The notes: generated by a model not told the origin, from the letters alone. A stretch of 64,000 nt of DNA from Dyella sp. RRB7 (GCF_022761115.1 NZ_JAKWJS010000003.1:310001-374000); one strand, 5' to 3'. Shown: positions 1 through 9,843, numbered from the stretch's first letter. A program made the numbers and translations.

Positions 1-2
1 CC

Positions 3-1835
3 TCCGGCGAACTGCTGACGCGTATTCGCCATCGCGTGCTCGACCTGGTCGCCGAGCAGTATGTGACCTGGCGCGAGGAACTCGGACCGCAGCTCGCCGC
101 GCAAGGCATCCAGTTCCTCACCCGCGAGCACTGGACCCGCCGCCAGCGTGGCTGGCTGCAGGGTTACTTCGAAAACGAAGTGCTGCCGGTGCTGTCGCCG
201 CTGGGACTGGACCCGGCGCATCCGTTCCCGCGCATTCTCAACAAGACGCTGAACATTGCGGTGGTGCTGAAGGGCCGCGATGCGTTCGGCCGCGAGGGTC
301 ACATGGCGCTGGTGCGTGCGCCGCGCTCGTTGCCGCGCGTCATCCGCCTGCCCGATGAAGTCTGTGACGGCGGCGCGCATTACGTCTTCCTGGCCGAGCT
401 GCTGCAGGGCTTCGTCGATCAGATGTTCCCGGGCTTCAAGGTGGCCGGCTCGTACCAGTTCCGCGTCACCCGCAACAGCGAATTGATGGTGGAAGAGGCC
501 GAGGTCGACAACCTGGCCCGCGCGCTCAGCGAGGAGCTGATTGGCCGTGGCTACGCGCGCCCGGTGCGGCTGGAGATCGGCAACGACTGCCCCAAGGCGA
601 TCGTCTCCATGCTCATCGCCCACTTCGAGCTGGAGGAAACCGACGTCTATCGCTGCGATGGCCCGGTCAACATCATCCGCGCCGGCACCATCTACGATGG
701 GCTGGACCGACCCGAGCTGAAGTTCCCTCGCTTCATTCCAAAGCTGCCTGCGGCCTTCGACGCCAGCCGCTGCAAATTCGAAGTGCTGCGCCAGCGCGAT
801 GTGCTGATGCATCACCCTTACGAATCCTTCGCCGCCGTGGTCGACCTGCTGCGTCAGGCCACGCAAGACCCTGCCGTGCTGGCCATCAAGCAGACGCTGT
901 ACCGTGCCGGCGTCGACACGCCGCTGGTGGACCTGCTGGTGGAGGCGGCGCGCAACGGCAAGGACGTCACCGTGGTGATCGAATTGCGCGCGCGCTTCGA
1001 CGAGGAGGCCAATATCCGCCTCGCCACGCGGCTGCAGGAGGCCGGCGTGCAGGTGGTCTATGGCGTGGTGGGCTACAAGACCCACGCCAAGATGTTGTTG
1101 ATCGTGCGCCGCGAGGACAACGCGCTGCGCCGCTACGTGCATCTGTCCACCGGCAACTACCACCAGGCCAATAGCCGCACCTATACCGATATCGGCCTGA
1201 TGACCGCGCATCCGGGCATCGGCGAGGATCTGCACAAGGTCTTCCAGCAATTGTCCGGCCTGGGGCCGGTAATCCATCTGCAGCACCTGCTGCATTCGCC
1301 CTTCACGCTCTACCGCAGCGTACTGGAGAAGATCGAGCGCGAGACCGCCCATGCGGAAGCCGGTCGCCCGGCACGCATCGTGGCCAAGCTCAATGCGCTC
1401 AACGAAGCCCATGTGATCCAGGCGCTGTACCGCGCTTCGCAAGCCGGCGTGGAGATCGACCTGATCGTCCGTGGCGCCTGCACGCTTCGCCCTGGCCTGC
1501 CCGGCATCTCCGAGCGCATTCGCGTGCGCTCGATCGTCGGCCGGTTCCTGGAGCACAGCCGCGTGTACTGGTTCGGCAACGACGGCGCGCCGGAAATCTA
1601 CTGCGCCAGCGCGGACTGGATGGAGCGCAACCTGATGCGTCGCATCGAGGTCGCATTCCCCATCCTGGACCCGCTGCTGGCCAGGCGCGTCTACGACGAA
1701 ACACTGGCGAACTACCTCGCCGACAACACCGAGGCGTGGCTGCTGGACAGCACGGGACGCTACACGCGGGCCCGGCCGGGTGATGCACCGCCCCATAGCG
1801 CGCAGCAGACGTTGCTCAGCAAACTGGTCCCGTAG
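3..1835 (+). CDS. ppk1: polyphosphate kinase 1, C-terminal part (5' end outside window)
   Basis: PPK1 reversibly polymerises the gamma-phosphate of ATP into inorganic polyphosphate, usually on the inner membrane. The frame is open from base 3, so the gene starts upstream; about 610 residues are visible against roughly 690 in typical enzymes. Both catalytic histidines are present: the autophosphorylated one in the KTHAK motif (codon 1083-1085) and the second in FLEHSR (codon 1554-1556). The STGNYH and SADWMERN motifs also fit the phospholipase-D-like C-terminal domains. The GTG at 36 is internal and is not the start. The next gene is ppx after 72 bp, the classic ppk-ppx pair. Confidence 0.97.
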   Translation, partial: SGELLTRIRHRVLDLVAEQYVTWREELGPQLAAQGIQFLTREHWTRRQRGWLQGYFENEVLPVLSPLGLDPAHPFPRILNKTLNIAVVLKGRDAFGREGHMALVRAPRSLPRVIRLPDEVCDGGAHYVFLAELLQGFVDQMFPGFKVAGSYQFRVTRNSELMVEEAEVDNLARALSEELIGRGYARPVRLEIGNDCPKAIVSMLIAHFELEETDVYRCDGPVNIIRAGTIYDGLDRPELKFPRFIPKLPAAFDASRCKFEVLRQRDVLMHHPYESFAAVVDLLRQATQDPAVLAIKQTLYRAGVDTPLVDLLVEAARNGKDVTVVIELRARFDEEANIRLATRLQEAGVQVVYGVVGYKTHAKMLLIVRREDNALRRYVHLSTGNYHQANSRTYTDIGLMTAHPGIGEDLHKVFQQLSGLGPVIHLQHLLHSPFTLYRSVLEKIERETAHAEAGRPARIVAKLNALNEAHVIQALYRASQAGVEIDLIVRGACTLRPGLPGISERIRVRSIVGRFLEHSRVYWFGNDGAPEIYCASADWMERNLMRRIEVAFPILDPLLARRVYDETLANYLADNTEAWLLDSTGRYTRARPGDAPPHSAQQTLLSKLVP

Positions 1836-1907
1836 CAGCACGCGCGGCTTCGCGGCATGCCACCGGCATGAGAGAATCGCCACCTTGCAGCCCGACACGA
1901 GCCCCGC

Positions 1908-3425
1908 ATGAGCCAAGGCGATCAGACCCAGATCAAGGACGGCGAACTGATCGCTGCCGTGGACATGGGTTCCAACAGCTATCACATGGTGGTCGCCCGG
2001 GTGGAACACGGCGAGCCGCGGGTGATCGACCGCCTGCGCGAGACCGTGCGCATGGCTGCCGGCCTGCGTGCCGATGGCACCCTGGATGCGGAGCATCGTG
2101 CCCGCGCACTCAACTGCCTAGCCCGTTTCGGGCAACGCATTGCCGGCGTGCCATCGATCCGTGTTCGCGCCGTGGCGACCAACACCGTGCGCCGGCTGGC
2201 GTCGCCGCAGACCTTCCTCACCGCCGCCGAGGCCGCCCTGGGGCATCCGGTGGAAATCGTGTCCGGCCGCGAGGAGGGCCGCCTGATCTTCCTGGGCGCA
2301 TCCCACGACCTGCCCGCCTCGCGTGAAAGCCGCCTGGTGATCGACGTCGGCGGCGGCAGCACCGAATTCATCATCGGCCGCGGCTTTGCCCCGATGCACA
2401 CCGAAAGCGTGCAGGCCGGTTGCATCGCCTCCACCCTGCGCTTTTTCCCGGGCGGCAAGCTCAACCGCAAGCGCTGGCAGCGCGCCAACAATGAGATCGG
2501 CGTGCTGCTGCAGCAGTTTTCCGAGGATTACCGCGAGTCGGGCTGGCTCGAAGCCTATGGCTCCTCCGGCACGGCCAAGGCCATCGGCTCCGTCGTCCAG
2601 GCCATGAAATTCTCCGACGACGGCATCACGCCGGCCGCGCTGGCCGCGCTGCGCGATGCGTTGCTGATGCAGGGCCAGATCAGCACCCTCAAGCTGCCTG
2701 GCCTGGCCGAGGACCGGGCGCCGGTGATCGCCGGTGGCGTGGTCATTTTCGAGGCCGCCTTCGAGGCGCTTGGCATCGAGCGCATGCGCGTGTGCGAAAG
2801 CTCGATGCGCGAAGGCCTGCTGTGGGACCTGATCGGCCGCGCCGGCGGCAGCGATCCGCGCACCGCCAGCATCGATGCGCTGGCCAACCGCTATGGCGTG
2901 GACCGGGCCCAGGCGCGCCGCGTCGAATCGACGGCGCTGATGCTGTTCGACCAGGTGGCGCGTTCCTGGAAACTCGACGGCGAAGCGCGCGAATGGCTGT
3001 CGTGGGCCTCCCGCGTGCACGAGATCGGCCTGGCCATCGCGCACAGCCAGCACCATCATCACGGCGCCTACATCCTGCGCCACGCCGACCTGGCCGGCTT
3101 CTCGCGGCAGGAACAGCAACTGCTGGCCGCCATCGTCGAAGCGCACCGGCGCAAGCCCGACAAGGCCACCTTCTCCGCCCTGCCCCAGCGCTATCGCCAG
3201 CTGGCGCGTTACATCACCGCCCTGCTGCGCGTGGCCGTGCTGTTCCGCCGTGCGCGCCGCGCCGAATCACTGCCGCAGATGCATCTGGCGGCCACCACCC
3301 ATCGCATGCGCCTGACCTTGCCGTCCGCCTGGCTGGAGCAGCATCCGCTCAGCGAAGCGGACCTGGAACAGGAACAGGCCCCCATGAACGAACTGGGCCT
3401 GTTGTTGGAAGTCCATCCCTCCTGA
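1908..3425 (+). CDS. ppx: exopolyphosphatase, Ppx/GppA family
   Basis: It removes terminal phosphates from polyphosphate, opposing PPK; members of this family can also hydrolyse pppGpp. The 505-residue product has the ASKHA-fold N-terminal phosphate-binding motif AAVDMGSNSYHMVV near residue 16, the second glycine-rich motif VIDVGGGSTEFI near 144, and a C-terminal HD-like helical region (SRVHEIGLAIAHSQHHHHGAY). Length matches Ppx (about 510), and a ppk1 neighbour 72 bp upstream favours Ppx over GppA. The pair is probably co-transcribed. Confidence 0.95.
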   Translation: MSQGDQTQIKDGELIAAVDMGSNSYHMVVARVEHGEPRVIDRLRETVRMAAGLRADGTLDAEHRARALNCLARFGQRIAGVPSIRVRAVATNTVRRLASPQTFLTAAEAALGHPVEIVSGREEGRLIFLGASHDLPASRESRLVIDVGGGSTEFIIGRGFAPMHTESVQAGCIASTLRFFPGGKLNRKRWQRANNEIGVLLQQFSEDYRESGWLEAYGSSGTAKAIGSVVQAMKFSDDGITPAALAALRDALLMQGQISTLKLPGLAEDRAPVIAGGVVIFEAAFEALGIERMRVCESSMREGLLWDLIGRAGGSDPRTASIDALANRYGVDRAQARRVESTALMLFDQVARSWKLDGEAREWLSWASRVHEIGLAIAHSQHHHHGAYILRHADLAGFSRQEQQLLAAIVEAHRRKPDKATFSALPQRYRQLARYITALLRVAVLFRRARRAESLPQMHLAATTHRMRLTLPSAWLEQHPLSEADLEQEQAPMNELGLLLEVHPS

Positions 3426-3459
3426 GCCACGCCGCGCCTTCGCCGCGTATGATGTCCCG

Positions 3460-4188
3460 ATGCCCCACGCCGCCCGACCCGCCATGTCCCGAATCCTGCT
3501 TGCCGCCATCCTGCTGATTTCGCCACTCGCGCTGTTCGCGCAGGCCACCAAGCCTGCCGCCACGCCGGCCACGGCCACCACGCCGCCGCATCCGCAGGTG
3601 GTGTTGCACACCTCGGCGGGCGATATCACGCTGGAGCTGTACCCCGACAAATCCCCCAAGAGCGTCGCCAACTTCCTGCAATACGTGCGCGACGGTTTCT
3701 ACAGTGGCACCGTGTTTCATCGCGCCATCCTGGGCTACCTGGTACAGGGCGGCCTGTACACCCGCGACCTGCAGCCCAAGCGCACGCGCTCGGCCATCCC
3801 CAGCGAGGCGGACAACGGCCTGTCCAATCTGCGCGGCACCATCGCGGTGGCGCGTGGCGCCGACCCCAATTCGGGTACGGCGCAGTTCTTCTTCAACCTG
3901 GTCGACAACCGTCGCCTGGACTTCGTCGGCAACCAGAGCGGCCTGACCTGGGGTTACGCCGTCTTCGGCAAGGTGACTAAGGGCATGGAAGTGGTCGACA
4001 AGATCGCCGGGCTGCCCACCCGTGGCCTCGGTCCCTTCGCCGGCGATGTGCCCAATCCGCTGGTGGTGATCGAAAGCGCCAACGTGGTCGGCGAAGAAAC
4101 GGCAGCGCCCGCGCCGGCCGCCACGGCCGCCAAGCCCGCCAGCGCGCCGGCGAAGAGTGACAAGCCGGCCAGCAAGGGCAAGGGCTGA
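3460..4188 (+). CDS. periplasmic cyclophilin-type peptidyl-prolyl isomerase
   Basis: Cyclophilins catalyse cis-trans isomerisation of X-Pro bonds. The 242-residue product opens with a signal peptide (ILLAAILLISPLALFAQA), so it should act in the periplasm like PpiA. The cyclophilin fold follows: TSAGDITLELYPDKSPKSV, GTVFHRAI, then GTAQFFFNLVDN. The last 40 or so residues are an Ala/Lys/Pro-rich tail with no domain. A second ATG at 3484 gives a tighter signal peptide; neither start has a clear Shine-Dalgarno. lpxH begins 6 bp downstream, so the two are likely co-transcribed. Confidence 0.9.
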   Translation: MPHAARPAMSRILLAAILLISPLALFAQATKPAATPATATTPPHPQVVLHTSAGDITLELYPDKSPKSVANFLQYVRDGFYSGTVFHRAILGYLVQGGLYTRDLQPKRTRSAIPSEADNGLSNLRGTIAVARGADPNSGTAQFFFNLVDNRRLDFVGNQSGLTWGYAVFGKVTKGMEVVDKIAGLPTRGLGPFAGDVPNPLVVIESANVVGEETAAPAPAATAAKPASAPAKSDKPASKGKG

Positions 4189-4194
4189 GCGTCG

Positions 4195-4923
4195 ATGGCC
4201 ACGCTGTTCATCGCCGACCTGCACCTGGACGACAGCCGACCGCAGATTACCCGCCTGTTCGAGGATTTCCTGGCGAGCGATGAAGCACGCTCGGCGGACG
4301 CGGTCTATATCCTCGGCGACCTGGTCGAGGCATGGATCGGCGACGATGACGATGCCGAACTGCCGGCGCGGATCGCGCGCGCCACGCATGCGCTGCGCGA
4401 CCGTGGCGTGCCGGTGTACTTCATGGTCGGCAACCGCGATTTCCTGCTCGGTGAAGATTTCGCCCGGCGTGCCGGCTTCACGCTGCTCGACGACGGCACC
4501 GTGCACGACCTCTACGGCCGCCCCACCCTGCTGATGCACGGCGACGTGCTATGCACGGACGACATCGCCTACCAGACCGTGCGCAAGCAGGTACGCACGC
4601 CCGAGTGGAAGGCGCAGATACTGGCCATGCCACTGGAGGCACGCCGCGCATTCGCAGCCAAGGCACGCCAGGACAGCAAGGCGCACACCGGCAGCACCAT
4701 GGAAACCATCATGGACGTCAACGCGGAGGCTGTCGCCGACAGCATGCGCAAGGCGGGCGTGACACGCTTGATCCACGGCCACACGCATCGACCGGCCACC
4801 CATCGTTTCGAACTGGACGGCCAGCCGGCTGAACGCATCGTGCTGGGCGACTGGTACGAACACGGTTCCGTGCTGCGCGTTGCGCCGGAAGGCACCGAAC
4901 TGCGCGGCCTGGCATTGGGCTGA
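4195..4923 (+). CDS. lpxH: UDP-2,3-diacylglucosamine diphosphatase LpxH
   Basis: It cleaves UDP-2,3-diacylglucosamine to lipid X and UMP, the fourth step of lipid A synthesis, at the cytoplasmic face of the inner membrane. The 242-residue sequence has the full metallophosphoesterase ladder: IADLHLDD (D8, H10), LGDLVEAWIGDDDD, VGNRDFLL, LLMHGD and the final HGHTHRP. The long insertion between the last two motifs is the LpxH lid. It follows the cyclophilin gene by 6 bp, a linkage also common in other gammaproteobacteria. Confidence 0.96.
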   Translation: MATLFIADLHLDDSRPQITRLFEDFLASDEARSADAVYILGDLVEAWIGDDDDAELPARIARATHALRDRGVPVYFMVGNRDFLLGEDFARRAGFTLLDDGTVHDLYGRPTLLMHGDVLCTDDIAYQTVRKQVRTPEWKAQILAMPLEARRAFAAKARQDSKAHTGSTMETIMDVNAEAVADSMRKAGVTRLIHGHTHRPATHRFELDGQPAERIVLGDWYEHGSVLRVAPEGTELRGLALG

Positions 4924-5025
4924 ACCCCGCAAGGCCCGCGTACGCACCACGCCTGTTGTTGATCCTCGTCGTACCTGCTCATGCCGTGCAGGTGAGCGGG
5001 CGCGTTCGGCATGCAACGAGATCGT

Positions 5026-5045
5026 CATACATACCCCGCAGTATG
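5026..5045. promoter_or_regulatory. inverted repeat upstream of the TonB receptor
   Basis: CATAC and GTATG flank a 10-base centre, 55 bases before the receptor start. It could be an operator for a regulator of the receptor. No matching binding-site consensus is recognised, so this is only a visible symmetry. Confidence 0.25.
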
Positions 5046-5099
5046 GATGCCCTAGTTCCAGCTCGTAATTTCGTACGCCGCGTTATCCAAGGGGAAAAC

Positions 5100-7553
5100 A
5101 TGCCGATCCAGATTGCTGGCTGCGCGCCGATGCCGCGCCGTCGTTGGTTGTCATTGTCCATTTCGTGCCTGCTGCTGGGCACCCCGCTGGTGCTGCATGC
5201 CCAGCCGGACGATGCCGGGGATGGCCCCGCGCCCGCCTCGTCGGTGTCTTCGGCACCCAATGCCATCAATCTCAACCGCATCGTGGTGACCGCGCAGAAG
5301 CGCGAGCAGCAGGAAGTCGACGTGCCGATCTCGATCTCGGCCTACTCCGGCAATTTCCTCAAGACCCTGGGCATCACGCACGTGGAAGACCTTGGCCGTT
5401 ACGTGCCTGGCCTGCAGGTGCAGGTACAAAGCCCAAACAATCCCGGCTTCGCCGTGCGCGGCATCACCACCGACGACGGCTCCTCCGACGCCGCCTCGCG
5501 CGTGTCCATCTTCCAGGACGGCGTGGACATCAGCCGCTCGCGCGGCTCGGTGGTCGCGCTGTACGACATGGACCGTATCGAAGTGCTGCGCGGCCCGCAG
5601 GGCACGCTGTTTGGCCGCGGCGCCGAGAGCGGCGCCATCTCGCTGATCCAGAACAAGGCGCAGGACACCACCTCGGGTGGCTTCACCACCGAATTGGGCA
5701 ACTACAACAGCCGGCTGTTTACTGGCTACTTCAATACGCCACTCGGCGCCAACGTGGACGCCCGCGTGGCCGTCTACGACAGTGAGCACGACGGCTACAT
5801 CAAGAACCTCAGCGGCGGTTCGCTCAACGGCGAGGACACCAAGGCCATTCGCGCCAGCGTGCATATCAAGACCGGCGAGCAGAGCGGCATCGACCTGATC
5901 GCCAATTATCAGCGCGATGCGCCTCCCGGCGATGATTTCCGCAGCGCCATCATCCCCAACCGCAACGGCTCGACCGATGTGTTCGGCCCGGCCGACCTCA
6001 ACGAAGGCGACGCGCTGGGCATCCGCCGCAAGGTGTATGGCCTCACTGCGCTGGGCAATTTCGCGCTGAGCGACAGCTGGACCCTTTCCACCACCACCGG
6101 CCTGCGCAAGTTCAACTCGTTCGAGCAGTTCGATGCCGACGGTTCGCAGGTGAACTTGCTCAATTTCGCCGAGCACGCCAAGAGCCACCAGGCCAGCCAG
6201 GAAATCCGCTTCAACTTCGACGATGGCGGCCGCTTCACCGGTTTTCTCGGCGCCAATTACTTCTACGAGAACGGCAGCCAGGCCGTACCCTTCAGCACCG
6301 ACGAGCGCAGCCTGTTGCTGCAGCTGATGAACATCGGCCCCAGCATCTCGCCCGCCGCGGGTGGCCTGTTGCAGTTGCTTGGCCCGGTACCGCCGCTGCT
6401 GAACGCCAACTTCCTGCCCAACCAGCCGTACAGCACGATTCCGATCGTCGGCACCCCGCTCAACCCGGACGAGCGCGAGGGCTACGAAAACTACGGCAGC
6501 ACCCGCTCATACGAACTGTTCGCCGACGGCACCTTCCACGTCACCGACAGGTTCGACATCACCGGCGGCCTGCGCGTGTCGCGCGAAAAACTCACCGCGG
6601 GCTACCAGGTGTTCAACGCCACTGGCCCCTACGCGGCCAGCATCGGCCCCGCACTCGCCGAAATCGGCAAGCTGCTGACCGGCGCGCCGCTGGGCATCAA
6701 TGGCATCACCGCGCCGAACGACTTGTTCCCCCCCACCTACGGCAAGCTCACCAACGACAATTCCAGCACATCGGTGGTCGGCCGCCTGATCGGCAGCTAC
6801 CGCGTGGACGACGACACCAATGCCTACCTCAGCGTGTCGCGCGGACGCCGCCCGGATGTGCTGGCGTTCAACATCAATCCCAACGGCATCGGTTACTCCA
6901 ACGCGGTGCTTCCGGCCGAGATCCTGTGGAACTATGAGGCCGGCATCAAGGGGTCGGCGGCGAGCGGCACGTTCCTGTATGACCTGTCGCTGTTCTACTA
7001 CAACTACACCAACTTCCAGAGCCAGGTGCTGCAGGGCGGGCGCTATATCACGGTCAACTCCGGTCGGGCCCATGCACCGGGCTTCGAGGCCTCGCTGCAG
7101 CAGGCCTTTACCGACAACGCCAGCGTGTTCCTGAACTACAGCTACCTGCACGCGCGTTTCGACGACACCGACCAGAACGGCAACCCGCAGCAGTACGCCG
7201 GCAATCACCTGCGACTGGCGCCGGACAACTCCGTGGCACTGGGCCTGCTGTGGAACTTCCCGCTCGACGACGCGCGCGTGGCGTATGTCCGGCCGAGCTA
7301 CACCTGGCGCTCCAAGGTTTATTTCGAAGACGACAACAACCCCAATTACGTGCAAGCCGGCTACGGCCTGTTCAACCTGCGCGCCGGCGTCACCTTCGAT
7401 CATGGCCGCTGGGATCTGGGCATCTGGGGCAACAACCTCGCCAACAAGAAATATCTGATCGATGCGGGCAACACGGGTGAGACGTTTGGATTGCCGACCT
7501 ATATTCCCGGTGCGCCACGCACCTACGGCGTGAGCATCTCGGGCAAGTTCTAG
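5100..7553 (+). CDS. TonB-dependent outer-membrane receptor
   Basis: Outer-membrane beta-barrel receptor importing a large ligand using TonB energy. The start at 5100 is chosen because AGGGG lies just upstream and a signal peptide follows (SLSISCLLLGTPLVLHAQ). A possible TonB box, RIVVTAQKREQ, lies near residue 61 and the plug domain has the FQDGVD and VLRGPQGTLFGRGAESGAISL motifs. The 817 residues end in a terminal Phe (SISGKF), the outer-membrane assembly signal. Substrate is unknown: no Fur box, siderophore gene or sugar operon is adjacent. The neighbouring hydrolase at 7648 could be linked but is separated by a hairpin. Confidence 0.93.
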   Translation: MPIQIAGCAPMPRRRWLSLSISCLLLGTPLVLHAQPDDAGDGPAPASSVSSAPNAINLNRIVVTAQKREQQEVDVPISISAYSGNFLKTLGITHVEDLGRYVPGLQVQVQSPNNPGFAVRGITTDDGSSDAASRVSIFQDGVDISRSRGSVVALYDMDRIEVLRGPQGTLFGRGAESGAISLIQNKAQDTTSGGFTTELGNYNSRLFTGYFNTPLGANVDARVAVYDSEHDGYIKNLSGGSLNGEDTKAIRASVHIKTGEQSGIDLIANYQRDAPPGDDFRSAIIPNRNGSTDVFGPADLNEGDALGIRRKVYGLTALGNFALSDSWTLSTTTGLRKFNSFEQFDADGSQVNLLNFAEHAKSHQASQEIRFNFDDGGRFTGFLGANYFYENGSQAVPFSTDERSLLLQLMNIGPSISPAAGGLLQLLGPVPPLLNANFLPNQPYSTIPIVGTPLNPDEREGYENYGSTRSYELFADGTFHVTDRFDITGGLRVSREKLTAGYQVFNATGPYAASIGPALAEIGKLLTGAPLGINGITAPNDLFPPTYGKLTNDNSSTSVVGRLIGSYRVDDDTNAYLSVSRGRRPDVLAFNINPNGIGYSNAVLPAEILWNYEAGIKGSAASGTFLYDLSLFYYNYTNFQSQVLQGGRYITVNSGRAHAPGFEASLQQAFTDNASVFLNYSYLHARFDDTDQNGNPQQYAGNHLRLAPDNSVALGLLWNFPLDDARVAYVRPSYTWRSKVYFEDDNNPNYVQAGYGLFNLRAGVTFDHGRWDLGIWGNNLANKKYLIDAGNTGETFGLPTYIPGAPRTYGVSISGKF

Positions 7554-7581
7554 GCACCCGGCGTTTCCGCATCACACCTGG

Positions 7582-7620
7582 CGTGCCCGCGCAGCGACGG
7601 CTTCCCGTCGCGCGGGCACG
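7582..7620 (+). terminator. hairpin after the TonB receptor gene
   Basis: The arms CGTGCCCGCG...CGACGG and CCGTCGCGCGGGCACG pair over 16 bp with a 3-base bulge and a CTTC loop. There is no T-run, so it may act as a weak terminator or an mRNA 3'-end stabiliser. Confidence 0.5.
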
Positions 7621-7647
7621 GTCACTCGCAGATATCGAGGTATTTTC

Positions 7648-8676
7648 GTGAAGCTTCGCTCTGTATGGTTGCCCGTACTGGCCGCCGCGCTGGTGGCCGG
7701 CGTGCTATTGGGGCCGCGCGTGCATACGCATGCGCTGCCGCCGGCCTGGCCCCTGCCCGCCGTGCCGCAAGAACCCGCCGCCCTGCAAGCCTGGGTGGAT
7801 GCGCACGAACGCGCCACGCCGGGATTGCGTCCCGACAATCAGGCACGCATCGTCTGGGCCGACCCGGCCCGTCCCTCCCGCACGGCATGTGCCGTCGTCT
7901 ACCTGCATGGCTTCAGCGCCAGCCAGGGCGAAGGCGCGCCAACGCACCAGCAGTTGGCCCATGCCTTCGGCTGCAATCTCTATCTCAGCCGATTGCCCGG
8001 CCATGGCCTGGCCTCTCCCGATGCCCTGCGCGGATTGACGACGGATCAACTGCTGCAGGCATCCATGCAGGCACTGGCGATAGGGCACGCCCTTGGCGAC
8101 AAGGTGATCGTGATCGGCACGTCGATGGGCGGCGCACTGGCGCTGGATCTGGCGGCGTTGCAACCGAAGGCGGTCGACGCCCTGGTGCTGTGGTCGCCCC
8201 TGGTGCGCGAACGCAACAACGCACTGCAGCCGATGACATGGCCGTGGGGCAGCACCTGGCTGCGCTATGCGCGCAATCACGGCAGCGAGATCCTGCACGG
8301 CGACAGCAACTCGGTCTATTGGGCCAGCGATACCCATCTGGACGGCTATCGCAGCCTGACCGACCTGACCCGCGGGCAGATGGTGCCGAGCACCTTCGCC
8401 AGGATCACCGCTCCGGTATTCATGGGCTATTACTACCGCGACGAACAGCACCAGGACCCCACCGTCTCGGTAGCGGCCATGCTCACCATGTTTGATGAGT
8501 TGGGGACACCACCGACACTCAAGCGCAAGCAGGACTTTGTCGATGCCGACGCGCATGTGATCGCCTCGCCGCTACGCTCGCACGCCAGCGGCGACGTGTT
8601 CGCCGCCAGTCGTGATTTTCTGCAGAACGTGGTGGGGCTGGTGCCGGTGCAACAAGCCGCCGGACCATCCCGATAG
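7648..8676 (+). CDS. alpha/beta hydrolase with N-terminal signal/anchor
   Basis: A 342-residue alpha/beta-hydrolase of unknown substrate. A hydrophobic N-terminus (WLPVLAAALVAGVLLGP) suggests export or membrane anchoring. The oxyanion region CAVVYLHGFSASQGE, the nucleophile elbow GTSMGGA (Ser near residue 156) and a late Asp/His region (DADAHVIAS) complete a plausible triad. The monoacylglycerol-lipase-like style (LPGHGLASP) suggests an esterase or lipase. The start is a GTG at 7648; no alternative ATG precedes the hydrophobic segment. It is convergent with the W/G/Y-rich protein gene. Confidence 0.82.
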   Translation: MKLRSVWLPVLAAALVAGVLLGPRVHTHALPPAWPLPAVPQEPAALQAWVDAHERATPGLRPDNQARIVWADPARPSRTACAVVYLHGFSASQGEGAPTHQQLAHAFGCNLYLSRLPGHGLASPDALRGLTTDQLLQASMQALAIGHALGDKVIVIGTSMGGALALDLAALQPKAVDALVLWSPLVRERNNALQPMTWPWGSTWLRYARNHGSEILHGDSNSVYWASDTHLDGYRSLTDLTRGQMVPSTFARITAPVFMGYYYRDEQHQDPTVSVAAMLTMFDELGTPPTLKRKQDFVDADAHVIASPLRSHASGDVFAASRDFLQNVVGLVPVQQAAGPSR

Positions 8677-8707
8677 GCAAGCCGAACGCATCGCGCCGGA
8701 CTTGCCT
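8675..8707 (+). terminator. weak hairpin between convergent genes
   Basis: AGGCAAGCCG pairs with CGG-A-CTTGCCT around a 12-base loop, overlapping the hydrolase stop codon. No T-run follows, so terminator activity is uncertain. Confidence 0.3.
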
Positions 8708-8760
8708 GCATGACGCCGTACCGCGCTTAGTTTAGTTGCGCGCAGGGGTGCCAGATCGCC

Positions 8761-9843
8761 TCATCGGTGCTCCTCGTGCGGCTGCCCGCCATGGGACGGC
8801 TCACTGCGAGGATGGCCCGCCGGCGCATGATTGGCCGGAGCCGCATGGGCAGCCTGGGAATGATAGGCCGGCTGATAGCCATGCGAGGGCGCCGCGTGCT
8901 GCGCGTAGGCGGCATGGCTGGCCGCAGGCGAGTAGCCGCCACCATTGCCATCGGGATGCGAGGTGGCGCCCGCCGCATGCGGCCCGAAACTGGACGATCG
9001 CAAGGCCATGTTGTGGTGTGGCGCCTGCACCGGCGCACCCGTGCGCTGCGTGCTCACGGCGGTGGTCGCGGGTTGGCCCGACGCGCCGTGCGCGGCCATC
9101 ACACCCTGCCCATGGAACACACCGGGTTGCGGCGTCGCCGCGACTTGCGGCGCGCCATGGTTGAACGACGCCCGCATCGACGGATCGCGGCTGGCCAATG
9201 TGCCCTGCTGCACCTGCGCCGCCACCGGTGGCGCGTGCTGTTCGCGGGCATAACCCATTTCCTGTGGCGACGGCCGCGCGCTCAGCCCGCCCTGGCCACC
9301 GTTGAAGCTGGTGCGATTGACCGTGACGTTGTTGACCGTGCGGTTATAGACATTGGTGACGTGCACGTTGCCGATGCGATTCACTGAGCGGTTGTAGTAG
9401 AAGCCGCCGTTGCGCCAATAGCCGCCCCCATAACCGACGCCGGTGTATCCGAAGCCGTAGTTGATGCCGCCATAGAAGCCCACGTGCGGCCCCCAGTAGC
9501 CCGCGTGGAACACATAGACACCGCCGGACCAGCCCCAGTAACCCGGCGTCCATAGCGCCCCCACGTAAGGCGGCAACACCCAGGTGCCCGGCACCCAGTA
9601 GTAACCATCGTCGCTATACGCCCAATAGCCCGGAACCCAGATGTAACCCGGCGCCGGAATGACCGGCTGCACATAGACCGGCAAGGGCGGTGGCGGAACG
9701 CCAACCGAGATGCCGACACCTATCGATACGCCTGCCTCGGCCTCGAGCGGCATGCTGGCGCAGGTGGCGAGCACCAGGACGGCAGCCAGCGAATGAAGCA
9801 GGCGATGCCGCGAAATGTGACCCTCAAGGCGACGCGGTTCCAT
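8761..9843 (-). CDS. YXWGXW-repeat secreted protein
   Basis: The 360-residue product starts with a signal peptide (LLHSLAAVLVLATCASMPLEAEA) and then has repeated aromatic-glycine blocks: GYIWVPGYWAYS, YYWVPGTWVLPP, LWTPGYWGWSGG. This matches the YXWGXW/WXXGXW repeat family. A middle section is rich in Asn, Val and Thr (RTVNNVTVNRTS). The C-terminal half is low-complexity His/Ala/Pro/Gln. It is probably periplasmic or surface-associated; the family function is unknown. The start at 9843 is chosen for its GGGAG ribosome site 8 bases upstream. Confidence 0.85.
   Translation of the reverse strand: MEPRRLEGHISRHRLLHSLAAVLVLATCASMPLEAEAGVSIGVGISVGVPPPPLPVYVQPVIPAPGYIWVPGYWAYSDDGYYWVPGTWVLPPYVGALWTPGYWGWSGGVYVFHAGYWGPHVGFYGGINYGFGYTGVGYGGGYWRNGGFYYNRSVNRIGNVHVTNVYNRTVNNVTVNRTSFNGGQGGLSARPSPQEMGYAREQHAPPVAAQVQQGTLASRDPSMRASFNHGAPQVAATPQPGVFHGQGVMAAHGASGQPATTAVSTQRTGAPVQAPHHNMALRSSSFGPHAAGATSHPDGNGGGYSPAASHAAYAQHAAPSHGYQPAYHSQAAHAAPANHAPAGHPRSEPSHGGQPHEEHR

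Noticed and set aside
5026..5045. Fur box before the TonB receptor
   Set aside because: The CATAC/GTATG symmetry does not match GATAATGATAATCATTATC-type sites.
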